A DNA stretch of 64,000 nt from Clostridium sp. CAG:710 (lineage in GTDB: Bacteria; Bacillota_I; Bacilli_A; RF39; UBA660): contig HF996865.1 of the NCBI GenBank assembly GCA_000432595.1, positions 1 to 64,000 of the forward strand, given 5' to 3'. The notes under the pieces are model-generated. The model did not search any database, had not been told where the DNA came from, and worked only from the letters and a program-made list of their open reading frames with translations. Every line of letters starts with the position of its first letter. The first letter of the stretch is position 1. Positions 54,103 to 62,754 of this stretch are shown in pieces. The position numbers and the translations under genes are program-made.

Positions 54103-55095
54103 CTATTGTTCCAAATTTTCTTTATAATTTTTCTCAATAATTTTATCGAAATAATTATATATGGATTTCAATAGTCCATTATTATTATAGTATTTTCCGT
54201 TTAAAATTATTCTTCCATAAAATAATTTTGTAATATCGTGTTTTACATTATTCTTTATGCCCTCACTACTTACTATAATATTAAACATATATAAAGTATA
54301 GGTAATTTGTCTTATTCTAGAATTAGAAAGTTTAGTATTTCTGTTCTCTTTCCCAATGTCACAATCCTTTAAATAATTAATAACTAGCGTATCAACTCTA
54401 TGTGTATTGTCTTTTTTGTCTAGATCACATAATACACAAGAATTATGAGCAACAGCATTTCTAAGTTTATTTACTTCTCTTAAAATAAATATATATTTAT
54501 TGTCGTCTAAAATATAATACTTAGTAAAGAAATCAAAGAAATTAATCAATTCACCAAATGTGATTATTTCAAGAAATTCCCAAATAGGTATATTTTCTAT
54601 TTTAGTATCTTTATCTAAATCGTATTTAGAAAATATTTTTTGATAATACTCATTTGATACTTTTTTTCTAATGCTTTCATGCACTCTTTTAGGACGTTCC
54701 TTATCATTAAAATCTTTTTCCAAATATAAATTAACAATTTTATAACCATCTTCTTCTGATATTTCCTCAATAGTATTTAGTATTCTTATTTTTAAATAAT
54801 GTTCTATATCAATTATCATTTTAAATAATACTAGTCTAGTTCTATAGTCTATAATAGATAAATCTTTTAAATATGCAAAATCTAAATCTATATATTTTCC
54901 TTCAAGCTCACCACATTGATATTTAACAAAATCATTTTTATATGATGTTACATTATAATAGTTATTATTTTCTTTTAAATATATTTCAGCATCCTGTTCT
55001 AAACAACATTCAAATTTAATGTTTTTATTTTTCAAATAAGGAACCATATCAGATATTTTCATCATTGGACTTAATATCAAAGTTTTATTATTCAT
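54103..55095 (-). CDS. Abi-family protein (AbiD/AbiF-like) with HEPN motif
   Basis: The 330-residue protein fits the Abi_2 family of phage abortive-infection proteins: an N-terminal YLKNKNIKFECCLEQDAEIYL segment, YNVTSYKN, IDLDFAYLKDLSIIDYRTRLVLFKMIIDIEHYLKIRIL, and WEFLEIITFGELINFF. The key mark is LRNAVAHNS near 215, an Rx4-6H HEPN ribonuclease motif (R-N-A-V-A-H). Such proteins arrest or kill infected cells, usually by RNA cleavage. It is alone between two terminators, flanked by copies of the ppdK 3' end. AGGAGGGTAATT precedes the ATG. Confidence 0.85.
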   Translation of the reverse strand: MNNKTLILSPMMKISDMVPYLKNKNIKFECCLEQDAEIYLKENNNYYNVTSYKNDFVKYQCGELEGKYIDLDFAYLKDLSIIDYRTRLVLFKMIIDIEHYLKIRILNTIEEISEEDGYKIVNLYLEKDFNDKERPKRVHESIRKKVSNEYYQKIFSKYDLDKDTKIENIPIWEFLEIITFGELINFFDFFTKYYILDDNKYIFILREVNKLRNAVAHNSCVLCDLDKKDNTHRVDTLVINYLKDCDIGKENRNTKLSNSRIRQITYTLYMFNIIVSSEGIKNNVKHDITKLFYGRIILNGKYYNNNGLLKSIYNYFDKIIEKNYKENLEQ

Positions 55096-55177
55096 AATTA
55101 CCCTCCTATTTGGATTTTTAATAGATAATTATATTTTATCATAAATATTAATGGATTTTTACTTTAGACGCAAAAAA

Positions 55178-55213
55178 AGGCTGAGATTTACGACATAAAA
55201 GTCATCTCAGTCT
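55178..55213 (-). terminator. Hairpin before the Abi gene
   Basis: AGGCTGAGAT (55178-55187) pairs with ATCTCAGTCT (55204-55213) with one G-U pair and an inner GACTTTTATGTC; seven T follow on the minus strand. It ends transcription coming from ppdK. Confidence 0.75.
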
Positions 55214-55218
55214 TAAAA

Positions 55219-55338
55219 TTATATATAAGCATCAAGAATAATAAGTGGTTTTTTAATGACTATATTTTTGCATTCAGGTATATCATTTCTATACCTCATA
55301 ATATCGTCATTTATAATAATTATATGAGTTAAAACACT
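55219..55338 (-). pseudogene. Open, coding-like remnant after ppdK (about 39 codons)
   Basis: After the ppdK stop and an in-frame stop, a minus-strand frame from 55338 to the stop at 55219 reads SVLTHIIIINDDIMRYRND followed by IPECKNIVIKKPLIILDAYI. Its only ATG (55299) has no ribosome site and gives 26 residues. The amino-acid pattern looks like the C-terminus of a real protein, so it is probably a decayed gene fragment. I cannot name the family. Confidence 0.3.
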
Positions 55339-55354
55339 TTATTCTCTTATCTAT

Positions 55355-55384
55355 TTTTATTTTCCTGCTTTGATTGCAGCTTGT
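55355..55384 (-). repeat. ppdK 3' end, first copy of the direct repeat
   Basis: The matching segment inside ppdK: 24 bases (55361-55384) identical to 53903-53926, with the stop codon at 55357-55359. The pair brackets the Abi gene. Confidence 0.85.
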
Positions 55385-57981
55385 GCAGCAGCAAGTCTAG
55401 CTATTGGAACTCTAAATGGTGAACAAGATACATAATCAAGTCCAATCTTGTTACAGAATTCAACACTTGATGGATCTCCACCATGTTCTCCACAAATACC
55501 AATATGTAATTTTGGATTAACTGGTTTTCCAAGTTTTACAGCAATTTCCATTAATTTTCCAACACCATCTTGATCAAGTTTAGCAAATGGATCATTTTCA
55601 AAAATCTTATTATCATAGTAAGAATTTAAGAATTTACCAGCATCATCTCTTGAGAATCCAAATGTCATTTGAGTTAAGTCATTTGTACCGAAGCAGAAGA
55701 AGTCAGCTTCTTTAGCTATTTCATCAGCAGTTAAAGCAGCTCTTGGAATTTCTATCATAGTACCAACTTCGTATTCTAAGTCAATACCCGCAGCTTTAAT
55801 TTCTGCATCAGCAGTTTCAACTACTACATTCTTAACAAATTTTAATTCTTTAACTTCACAAACAAGTGGAATCATTATTTCTGGTTTAATATTCCAATCT
55901 GGATGTGCTTTTTTAACATTAATTGCAGCACGAATTACAGCTTTAGTTTGCATTTTAGCTATTTCTGGATAAGTTACAGCTAAACGACATCCTCTATGTC
56001 CCATCATTGGGTTAAATTCATGTAAAGATGCAATTAAGTTTTTAATATATTCAACACTCTTACCTTGTGCATCAGCAAGTTTTTTGATATCAGCTTCTTC
56101 AGTTGGAACGAACTCATGTAGAGGTGGATCCAAGAATCTTATTGTAACTGGATATCCTTCTAGTGCTTCATATAATTTTTCAAAGTCACCTTGTTGGTAA
56201 GGTAAAATCTTATCAAGGGCAGTTTCTCTTTCTTCAACACTGTCAGAACAAATCATTTCTCTAAATGCAGCAATTCTATCTGCTTCAAAGAACATATGCT
56301 CTGTACGGCAAAGACCAATTCCTTCTGCACCAAGTTCTTTTGCTTTTTTAGCATCAGCAGGTGTATCAGCATTAGTTCTAACTTTTAATGTTCTGAATTT
56401 ATCAGCCCATTCCATAACTCTACCGAATTCTCCAGCAATTTTAGCATCAACTGTAGGAATAATTCCATCATATATATTACCAGTAGAACCATCTATTGAG
56501 ATATAATCTCCTTCATGATAAGTTTTACCAGCAAGAGTAAATTTCTTATTTTCTTCATCCATTGCGATATCCCCGCAACCAGATACACAGCAAGTACCCA
56601 TACCACGAGCAACAACAGCAGCGTGACTTGTCATTCCTCCACGAACAGTTAAGATACCTTGACTAGCTTTCATACCAGTAATATCTTCTGGAGAAGTTTC
56701 AAGTCTAACAAGTACAACTTTTTCTCCTCTTTCATTCCATTTTTCTGCATCTTCTGCAGTAAATACGATTTTACCACAAGCAGCTCCTGGAGATGCTCCT
56801 AAACCTTTACCAGCAGGTACAGCTTTTTTAAGTGCAGCCCCATCAAATTGTGGATGTAGTAATGTGTCTAAGTTACGAGGATCAATCATAGCTACAGCTT
56901 CTTCCTCTGTTCTCATACCTTCGTCAACTAAATCACAAGCAATTTTTAAAGCAGCTTGAGCTGTTCTTTTACCATTTCTTGTTTGTAACATATAAAGTTT
57001 ACCATGTTCAACAGTAAATTCCATATCTTGCATATCTCTATAATGATTTTCAAGTGTTTCACAAACTTTTTTAAATTCTTTAAATGCTTCTGGAAATTTT
57101 TCTTCCATTTCAGCAATATGCATTGGAGTTCTAACACCAGCAACAACGTCTTCACCTTGTGCGTTAGTTAAGAATTCTCCGAATAATCCTTTTTCTCCTG
57201 TTGCTGGGTCACGAGTAAATGCAACACCAGTACCACAGTCATCTCCCATGTTACCAAAAGCCATTGCTTGTACGTTTACAGCAGTTCCCCATGAATAAGG
57301 AATATCATTATCTCTTCTGTAAACATTAGCTCTTGGGTTATCCCATGAACGGAATACTGCTTTAATAGCACCCATTAATTGTTCTTTTGGATCAGTTGGG
57401 AAATCAGTTCCTATTTTTTCCTTATATTCAGCTTTGAACTTTCTAGCTAATTCTTTTAAATCATCAGCATCAAGTTCAATATCTTGGGTAACTCCTTTTT
57501 TAGTTTTCATCTCATCAATAAGTTGTTCAAAATATTTTTTACCAACTTCCATAACTACATCAGAATACATTTGGATAAATCTTCTGTAGCAGTCCCAAGC
57601 CCAACGTGGATTATTTGATTTTTCAGCTATTACATTAACAACATCTTCATTAAGACCTAAGTTAAGAATAGTATCCATCATACCAGGCATAGATGCTCTA
57701 GCACCACTTCTTACAGAAACTAATAATGGATTTTCCTTATCTCCAAATTTCTTTCCTGTAATTTCTTCCATTTTTCCAATGTACTCATTAATTTGAGATT
57801 GAATTTCTTCATTAATCTCTCTACCATCTTCATAGTATTGAGTACATGCTTCAGTAGTAATTGTAAAACCTTGAGGTACTGGTAAACCAATGTTAGTCAT
57901 TTCTGCTAAGTTAGCACCTTTACCACCAAGAAGGTTTCTCATATCAGCATTACCTTCACTGAATAAATATACATATTTCAT
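55357..57981 (-). CDS. ppdK: Pyruvate, phosphate dikinase
   Basis: Interconverts pyruvate + ATP + phosphate with phosphoenolpyruvate + AMP + PPi, allowing a PPi-based glycolysis. The 874-residue protein has the full set: N-terminal nucleotide domain (LFSEGNADMRNLLGGKGANLAEM, VSVRSGARASMPGMMDTILNLG), the phospho-histidine domain GGMTSHAAVVARGMGTCCVSG near 449-469, and the PEP-binding barrel (LCRTEHMFFEADRI, IMIPLVCEV, FGTNDLTQMTFGFSRDD, GICGEHGGDPSSVEF). The PPi it makes suits the type II pyrophosphatase or energy use elsewhere. AAGGAGC lies before the ATG. Its 3' end is duplicated at 53897-53926. Confidence 0.97.
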   Translation of the reverse strand: MKYVYLFSEGNADMRNLLGGKGANLAEMTNIGLPVPQGFTITTEACTQYYEDGREINEEIQSQINEYIGKMEEITGKKFGDKENPLLVSVRSGARASMPGMMDTILNLGLNEDVVNVIAEKSNNPRWAWDCYRRFIQMYSDVVMEVGKKYFEQLIDEMKTKKGVTQDIELDADDLKELARKFKAEYKEKIGTDFPTDPKEQLMGAIKAVFRSWDNPRANVYRRDNDIPYSWGTAVNVQAMAFGNMGDDCGTGVAFTRDPATGEKGLFGEFLTNAQGEDVVAGVRTPMHIAEMEEKFPEAFKEFKKVCETLENHYRDMQDMEFTVEHGKLYMLQTRNGKRTAQAALKIACDLVDEGMRTEEEAVAMIDPRNLDTLLHPQFDGAALKKAVPAGKGLGASPGAACGKIVFTAEDAEKWNERGEKVVLVRLETSPEDITGMKASQGILTVRGGMTSHAAVVARGMGTCCVSGCGDIAMDEENKKFTLAGKTYHEGDYISIDGSTGNIYDGIIPTVDAKIAGEFGRVMEWADKFRTLKVRTNADTPADAKKAKELGAEGIGLCRTEHMFFEADRIAAFREMICSDSVEERETALDKILPYQQGDFEKLYEALEGYPVTIRFLDPPLHEFVPTEEADIKKLADAQGKSVEYIKNLIASLHEFNPMMGHRGCRLAVTYPEIAKMQTKAVIRAAINVKKAHPDWNIKPEIMIPLVCEVKELKFVKNVVVETADAEIKAAGIDLEYEVGTMIEIPRAALTADEIAKEADFFCFGTNDLTQMTFGFSRDDAGKFLNSYYDNKIFENDPFAKLDQDGVGKLMEIAVKLGKPVNPKLHIGICGEHGGDPSSVEFCNKIGLDYVSCSPFRVPIARLAAAQAAIKAGK

Positions 57982-58107
57982 GTCTATATCTTGCTCCTTC
58001 CTTAACGATATTTATTATAACATAATTACATCTTACAATTAAAGGCTTTTTATTACTTTTTTTATGTCTTTTACGTATATTTAGTATAATTTTTACTAAT
58101 AAAGAAA

Positions 58108-58560
58108 CTAATTAAGTATTGCAATTCCTAAATTTAAATAAAAAGCAAATATAATCCATAAAACATATGGTATTAAATAATTAGAAGCACTCTTATTAAT
58201 TTGTCTAAACTTAATAAAAGTTATAACGACACTCAAAATAAGCAAGGCAAGTATTACAACTGCAAAACTAAACATCCTAAATCTAAAAAAGATTATTGAC
58301 CATATAAAATTTAAAAATAGTTGAACATAATACCAAACACATGCATTATTTAAAATATAGTTATCTTTCTTTATATAATAAAAAGATATACCCATAAGTA
58401 AATACAAAATTGGCCATACAATCCCAAATACATATCCCGGTGGAGATAATGGAGGTTTAATAATAGAAGAATATAAATCAAAATTCCCACTAAATAATGC
58501 ACTTACCCAACCACCTAATAATGGAAAAAATAAATAAAATAAATTTTTTCTCAATTTCAA
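58108..58560 (-). CDS. TspO/MBR family protein
   Basis: The 150-residue protein has the five membrane segments and motifs of the tryptophan-rich sensory protein family: LLGGWVSALFSGN, KPPLSPPGYVFGIVWPILYLLMGISFYYI (P-rich and W), LNFIWSIIFFRFRMFSFAVVIL, and PYVLWIIFAFYLNLGIAILN. These bind porphyrins or other hydrophobic ligands. The function in this organism is unknown. It is not clearly linked to its neighbours. Confidence 0.92.
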   Translation of the reverse strand: MKLRKNLFYLFFPLLGGWVSALFSGNFDLYSSIIKPPLSPPGYVFGIVWPILYLLMGISFYYIKKDNYILNNACVWYYVQLFLNFIWSIIFFRFRMFSFAVVILALLILSVVITFIKFRQINKSASNYLIPYVLWIIFAFYLNLGIAILN

Positions 58561-58601
58561 ATATAATCACCCATTATTATTTATTCATTTGTAAAGAAAA
58601 A

Positions 58602-58619
58602 AGACTAGTTACCTAGTCT
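58602..58619 (-). terminator. Terminator of the 58630 surface-protein gene
   Basis: AGACTAG (58602-58608) and CTAGTCT (58613-58619) are perfect inverses with a four-base loop; TTTTTTC follows on the minus strand. Confidence 0.75.
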
Positions 58620-58629
58620 AAAATAAAAA

Positions 58630-59880
58630 TTAATTACAAAGTCCAAAAATACAATCACATGGATCATTACCAACACCAAAGTATTGAATAAAATCATCAT
58701 TTTTTGTTAAAATTTTCTTAGTATCTGAATTAAAGCAAACCCTAACGCCACTATCTCCATTAGTAAAATATTCAAATCCCCATGTATTAAGTCCAGTATT
58801 ATCGCCAAAATGTTCACTATCACAAGAATTAAATACTTCACCTTGACTATTAATACTATAATTTTCCTTCCAAACGCCAATTTTTTGAGCAAAAGAATTG
58901 TTAAGACCTCTAATATAAAGATAACCATTATAAATAGTTAAATAATATTCATTATTGTCAAACAATGTTTGAAAGTCACCAACTATCTTATATGAATTTA
59001 ATTTTTTACCATTTGCATCATATAAACTTACACTATCTTTATTTTTATTCATTACATAAATACCATCTGAAGTAACATTGTAATAACTAGAAAAAATCTT
59101 CTTGAATTTCGAGTTATATAATCCAGAATCAATATGATATACCACACCACTATTTGTATGGAATTTATCAACAAATTTTTCTCCAGATAAAGAATAAACC
59201 TTTTTACCAGAATCAATATTAAAAATATATGTATTTGAATTTATTGGTTTTCCATCATTATATTCTTGTTTTATCGCAACAACTTCATTCTCATCTAAAA
59301 TATGTAAATAGTCATAATCATCATTAAACATTATCTTATCTGTCTTAAAATTATACATTCCAGCATTCTTATATTCTTCGTGTCTTATAAGACATGCTTC
59401 AGGAAAATCATCATCTTTAGGCTTTTCCTTATGTTCTTCTATATTATAAAAAACAATACCCACAATTTTATTATCCTTTGATAATCCTATCTCATAATTT
59501 TCATATTTATTATCTAAATTAATCTTATACACTCTACTATCAAGAGTACTATATATTTTAAGTCCATTATCATCATATAAAATGTATGGTTCTTTATTTA
59601 AAGAAGAAATAGGAATAACTAAAAATTTAGCATCCTTACTCTCTGTAGGAATAGTAAATGCTGTATCGCAGTCAAAACACTTATTTTCAAAATAAGTATC
59701 GCCAGACTTATAAAGATTAAGTGTATATGGATATCTAGATGTATCCACTGCCTTCTTAACTTCTTTTTTATTATTTTTTATAACTTTACTATTAGTTAAA
59801 AAATATATCAAAGGAGATACTATACACGCAATAAGTAAAACAACTAAAACCTCTAAAATTAAATTATTATTCTTTTTCAT
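58630..59880 (-). CDS. Membrane-anchored extracytoplasmic protein, unknown function
   Basis: The 416-residue protein has an N-terminal membrane anchor (LILEVLVVLLIACIVSPLIYFL), a Lys-rich linker and a soluble domain of about 360 residues made of short beta-strand repeats (for example YLHILDENEVVAIKQEY, YYLTIYNGYLYIRGL). This hints at a propeller-like fold. Cysteines come in close pairs (ENKCFDCDTAF near the start, DPCDCIFGLCN at the very end), probably for disulfides outside the cell. No family is recognised. AAAGG before the ATG at 59880 supports the start. Confidence 0.6.
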   Translation of the reverse strand: MKKNNNLILEVLVVLLIACIVSPLIYFLTNSKVIKNNKKEVKKAVDTSRYPYTLNLYKSGDTYFENKCFDCDTAFTIPTESKDAKFLVIPISSLNKEPYILYDDNGLKIYSTLDSRVYKINLDNKYENYEIGLSKDNKIVGIVFYNIEEHKEKPKDDDFPEACLIRHEEYKNAGMYNFKTDKIMFNDDYDYLHILDENEVVAIKQEYNDGKPINSNTYIFNIDSGKKVYSLSGEKFVDKFHTNSGVVYHIDSGLYNSKFKKIFSSYYNVTSDGIYVMNKNKDSVSLYDANGKKLNSYKIVGDFQTLFDNNEYYLTIYNGYLYIRGLNNSFAQKIGVWKENYSINSQGEVFNSCDSEHFGDNTGLNTWGFEYFTNGDSGVRVCFNSDTKKILTKNDDFIQYFGVGNDPCDCIFGLCN

Positions 59881-59957
59881 CAAATCAAGCCTTTCTCTTA
59901 CAACTTAATTATAATATATTGGTACAACAATTCCTAAAAGAATGTAAAGAATTTAAA

Positions 59958-59983
59958 AAACTTTACAAAAATTTGTAAAGTTT
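59958..59983 (-). terminator. Terminator of the aspS gene
   Basis: AAACTTTACAAA (59958-59969) and TTTGTAAAGTTT (59972-59983) form a perfect 12-bp stem; T-rich sequence follows on the minus strand, just after the aspS stop at 59991. Confidence 0.8.
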
Positions 59984-59990
59984 CTATAAA

Positions 59991-61310
59991 TTATGGATTT
60001 AATCTATTAGGGCCTCTAAATATAAACATAGACTCTTTAAGTGATGGAAGACCTAAAAGTAACATAGTAAGTCTATCCACTCCAAGTCCAAATCCACCAT
60101 GTGGAGGACATCCATATTTGAAGAACTCTAAATAGAACTTAACGTCTTTATCAAGCCCCTTTTCACGCGCTTGTTCACATAATACATCATATCTATGTTC
60201 CCTTTGTGCACCAGTAGTTATTTCTACCCCTCTCCAAATAAGATCATATCCTTGTGGAATATCATTTTTCCTTAAATGATAGAATGCACGTTTATTCTTT
60301 GGATAATCAGTAACAAATAAGAACTCACTATTATGTACTTCCATTGAATACTTAAAAGATAATTTTTCAGCTTCAGTAGTCAAATCAACCTTAGCATCTT
60401 CACTAACTTTATATCCATAGCGATTTTCTAATTCATCATATAAATCATGTAATTTAATTCTAGGAAATTTACCAGTTGGCACAATTACTTCTTGTCCATA
60501 CTCTTCTTTTATTAATTCCCCATAAGAATCTTTTACCTTACCTAATGCATAAGTTAAAAGTTCTTCTTCCATACACATAACATCTTCAACTGAATCAATA
60601 TAACTAAATTCTAGGTCAAATCCAGTAAATTCTGTAGTATGCCTATTTGTATTGGAATTCTCGGCTCTAAACACAGGACCAACCTCAAATATTCTATCAA
60701 GTCCTGCAGACATAGCCATTTGTTTATAGAATTGTGGAGACTGTGCAAGATATGCAAGACGATCAAAATATTTAACCTCAAATACTTCACTACCAGACTC
60801 ACTAGCAGCACCAATTAATTTTGGTGTATGAATTTCCATAAAGTTTTTACTATAAAGAAATTCTCTCATTGCTTCTACAAATTTAGATTGAATTCTAAAT
60901 ATATCAGCATTATATGGATTTCTTAAATCTAGCCATCTGTTGTCGAGTCTAGCATCTATTAAACTAGCATCTTTATCTTTAATATTAATTGGAAGTTCAC
61001 TTTCTAATGCTTTAGAAGTAACTACGATACTGGATGGAATTATTTCCTTACCACCAAGTTTAACTTTTGGACTTTCTAATATCTTACCAATAACTTTAAC
61101 TGTACTCTCATTGTTAAGCGAAGATATAATATCAATCATTTCCTTATTAGATTCTTCACTTTTTTCTATAGTAACTTGTACTTTACCAGTATTATCTCTT
61201 ATTATAACAAAGGCTACCCATTGAAGGTTTCTTATATTTTCAACAAATCCTTGTACCTCTACTTCTTCATTAAAATGTTTTTCTAAATCCTTTATGTATA
61301 CTCTATTCAT
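59991..61310 (-). CDS. aspS: Aspartyl-tRNA synthetase, archaeal/eukaryal type
   Basis: Charges tRNA(Asp), possibly also tRNA(Asn). The 439-residue protein has an OB anticodon-binding domain (VEVQGFVENIRNLQWVAFVIIRDNTGKVQVT) and the class II core: motif 2 IFEVGPVFRAENSNTNRHTTEF, and motif 3 GGFGLGVDRLTMLLLGLPSLKESM. The body lacks the bacterial GAD insertion and is shorter than bacterial AspRS (about 590). GVEITTGAQREHRYD resembles archaeal AspRS. Such genes occur in a few Bacillota and are probably an old transfer. A non-discriminating enzyme would need GatCAB, not seen here. It begins three bases after hisS. Confidence 0.88.
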   Translation of the reverse strand: MNRVYIKDLEKHFNEEVEVQGFVENIRNLQWVAFVIIRDNTGKVQVTIEKSEESNKEMIDIISSLNNESTVKVIGKILESPKVKLGGKEIIPSSIVVTSKALESELPINIKDKDASLIDARLDNRWLDLRNPYNADIFRIQSKFVEAMREFLYSKNFMEIHTPKLIGAASESGSEVFEVKYFDRLAYLAQSPQFYKQMAMSAGLDRIFEVGPVFRAENSNTNRHTTEFTGFDLEFSYIDSVEDVMCMEEELLTYALGKVKDSYGELIKEEYGQEVIVPTGKFPRIKLHDLYDELENRYGYKVSEDAKVDLTTEAEKLSFKYSMEVHNSEFLFVTDYPKNKRAFYHLRKNDIPQGYDLIWRGVEITTGAQREHRYDVLCEQAREKGLDKDVKFYLEFFKYGCPPHGGFGLGVDRLTMLLLGLPSLKESMFIFRGPNRLNP

Positions 61311-61312
61311 TT

Positions 61313-62668
61313 TTACTCCTCCATATCATCATCATGACAACAACAAGTAGAAGAATCATGGTGAGTATCACATCCACAATCACACTCTTCATCATCATCT
61401 TCTTGTAGATGTTCATCTAAATAATACATTATATAATCAACACCAACTAGTTCTTCCTCTTTAGTTTTATTATTTTTTATTTTTACTTCATCATGTGATA
61501 AATCATCATCATTTAAAATTATTAAGAATTTACTTTTTAATCTATCAGCTTGTTTAAATTGTGCCTTAAGTCCTCTTCCATTATACTCAGTTTCAGCTCT
61601 AAATCCATTCATTCTAAGCATTTGAACAAGACTTGCCGCATACATTTTTTCAGTATCCGAAACATACATAACAAAAGCCTCAATATCATCTACTATAGGA
61701 AGACTTATATGTTCAAGTTCCAATGCCATCATAAGACGTCCCATGCCAAGCCCAAATCCAATACCAGGAGTAGATGGTCCATCTAATAATTCTACTAAAC
61801 CATTATATCTACCTCCACCTGCTAAAACGTTGTTAGTTCCAAATCCATCAACATGAGCTTCTATTTCAAAAACAGTATGACTATAATAATCAAGTCCTCT
61901 AACAACACCAGGATCTACTTCATAATCAATTTCAAGTTCAGACAAATAAGCTTTTACTTTATCAAATCTTTCACGTGATACATCATTTAAATAATCAATT
62001 GTACGAGGTGCAGTTTTTAATGCAATATGTTCTTTATCAAATTTACAATCAAGAATTCTCATTGGATTCTTTTTATATCTTTCCTGACAATCAGGACATA
62101 ACTCATTAATATATTTAGAAAAATGTTCAACAAGTGCATCCCTATACATATTACGAGATTCAATATCCCCTAAAGTATTAATTTTAACTTTAACCTCTTT
62201 AAGTCCTAACAGCTTAAATAAATTAACAGGTATTGAAATAACTTCAGCATCAATAATAGGATCATCACTTCCAAGAACCTCAACACCAAATTGTGTAAGT
62301 TCTCTATCTCTTCCAGATTGTGGTCTCTCATATCTATACATTGTACCATTATAATATAATTTTATAGGTTGAGTAGCATCACCATACATTTTATTTTCAA
62401 CAAAGCTTCTTACAATTCCCGCAGTTCCTTCAGGTCTTAAGGTCATTGACCTATCTCCTCTATCTTTAAAATCATAAGTTTCTTTTGAAACTATATCAGT
62501 TGTTTCTCCTACACCTCTATGAAAAACTTCACTCGATTCAAATATTGGTGTACGAATAAAATTATAATTATATTTTTCCATTAAAGAATCTATAACTTTA
62601 GATACATATTGCCATCTCTTAGCTTCATAACCATAGATATCATGACAACCTTTAGGTTTTATTATCAT
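61313..62668 (-). CDS. hisS: Histidyl-tRNA synthetase with Cys/His-rich acidic tail
   Basis: Charges tRNA(His). The class II core is normal: motif 1 near IRTPIFESSEVFHRGVGETTDIV, motif 2 LRPEGTAGIVRSF and YRYERPQSGRDREL, the HisA-like GLDYYSHTVFEIEA and motif 3 GIGFGLGMGRLMMAL. The anticodon-binding domain ends near 417. After this comes an unusual tail (422-451): a block of Asp/Glu, then Cys429, 431, 433 and 442-444 with His436, 437 and 445. This looks like a metal-binding tail and is not part of normal HisRS. AGGAGGGG precedes the ATG. It shares the operon with aspS. Confidence 0.95.
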   Translation of the reverse strand: MIIKPKGCHDIYGYEAKRWQYVSKVIDSLMEKYNYNFIRTPIFESSEVFHRGVGETTDIVSKETYDFKDRGDRSMTLRPEGTAGIVRSFVENKMYGDATQPIKLYYNGTMYRYERPQSGRDRELTQFGVEVLGSDDPIIDAEVISIPVNLFKLLGLKEVKVKINTLGDIESRNMYRDALVEHFSKYINELCPDCQERYKKNPMRILDCKFDKEHIALKTAPRTIDYLNDVSRERFDKVKAYLSELEIDYEVDPGVVRGLDYYSHTVFEIEAHVDGFGTNNVLAGGGRYNGLVELLDGPSTPGIGFGLGMGRLMMALELEHISLPIVDDIEAFVMYVSDTEKMYAASLVQMLRMNGFRAETEYNGRGLKAQFKQADRLKSKFLIILNDDDLSHDEVKIKNNKTKEEELVGVDYIMYYLDEHLQEDDDEECDCGCDTHHDSSTCCCHDDDMEE

Positions 62669-62737
62669 AAATTCCCCTCCTCATATAAACATATTATATA
62701 TTTAAAAGCCTTATTTGTCCATTATTAAAAGAAAAAA

Positions 62738-62754
62738 GTAACTATACTAGTTAC
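62738..62754 (-). terminator. Terminator of the hpt gene
   Basis: GTAACTA (62738-62744) and TAGTTAC (62748-62754) pair around a three-base loop over the hpt stop; six T follow on the minus strand. Confidence 0.7.

Noticed and set aside
56946..57155. Second minus-strand frame inside ppdK
   Set aside because: Out-of-frame reading within a clear, full-length gene.
62669..62746. T-box or other riboswitch before hisS
   Set aside because: The gap is under 80 bases and holds only the hpt terminator and a promoter-like stretch; no specifier loop or T-box sequence is seen.
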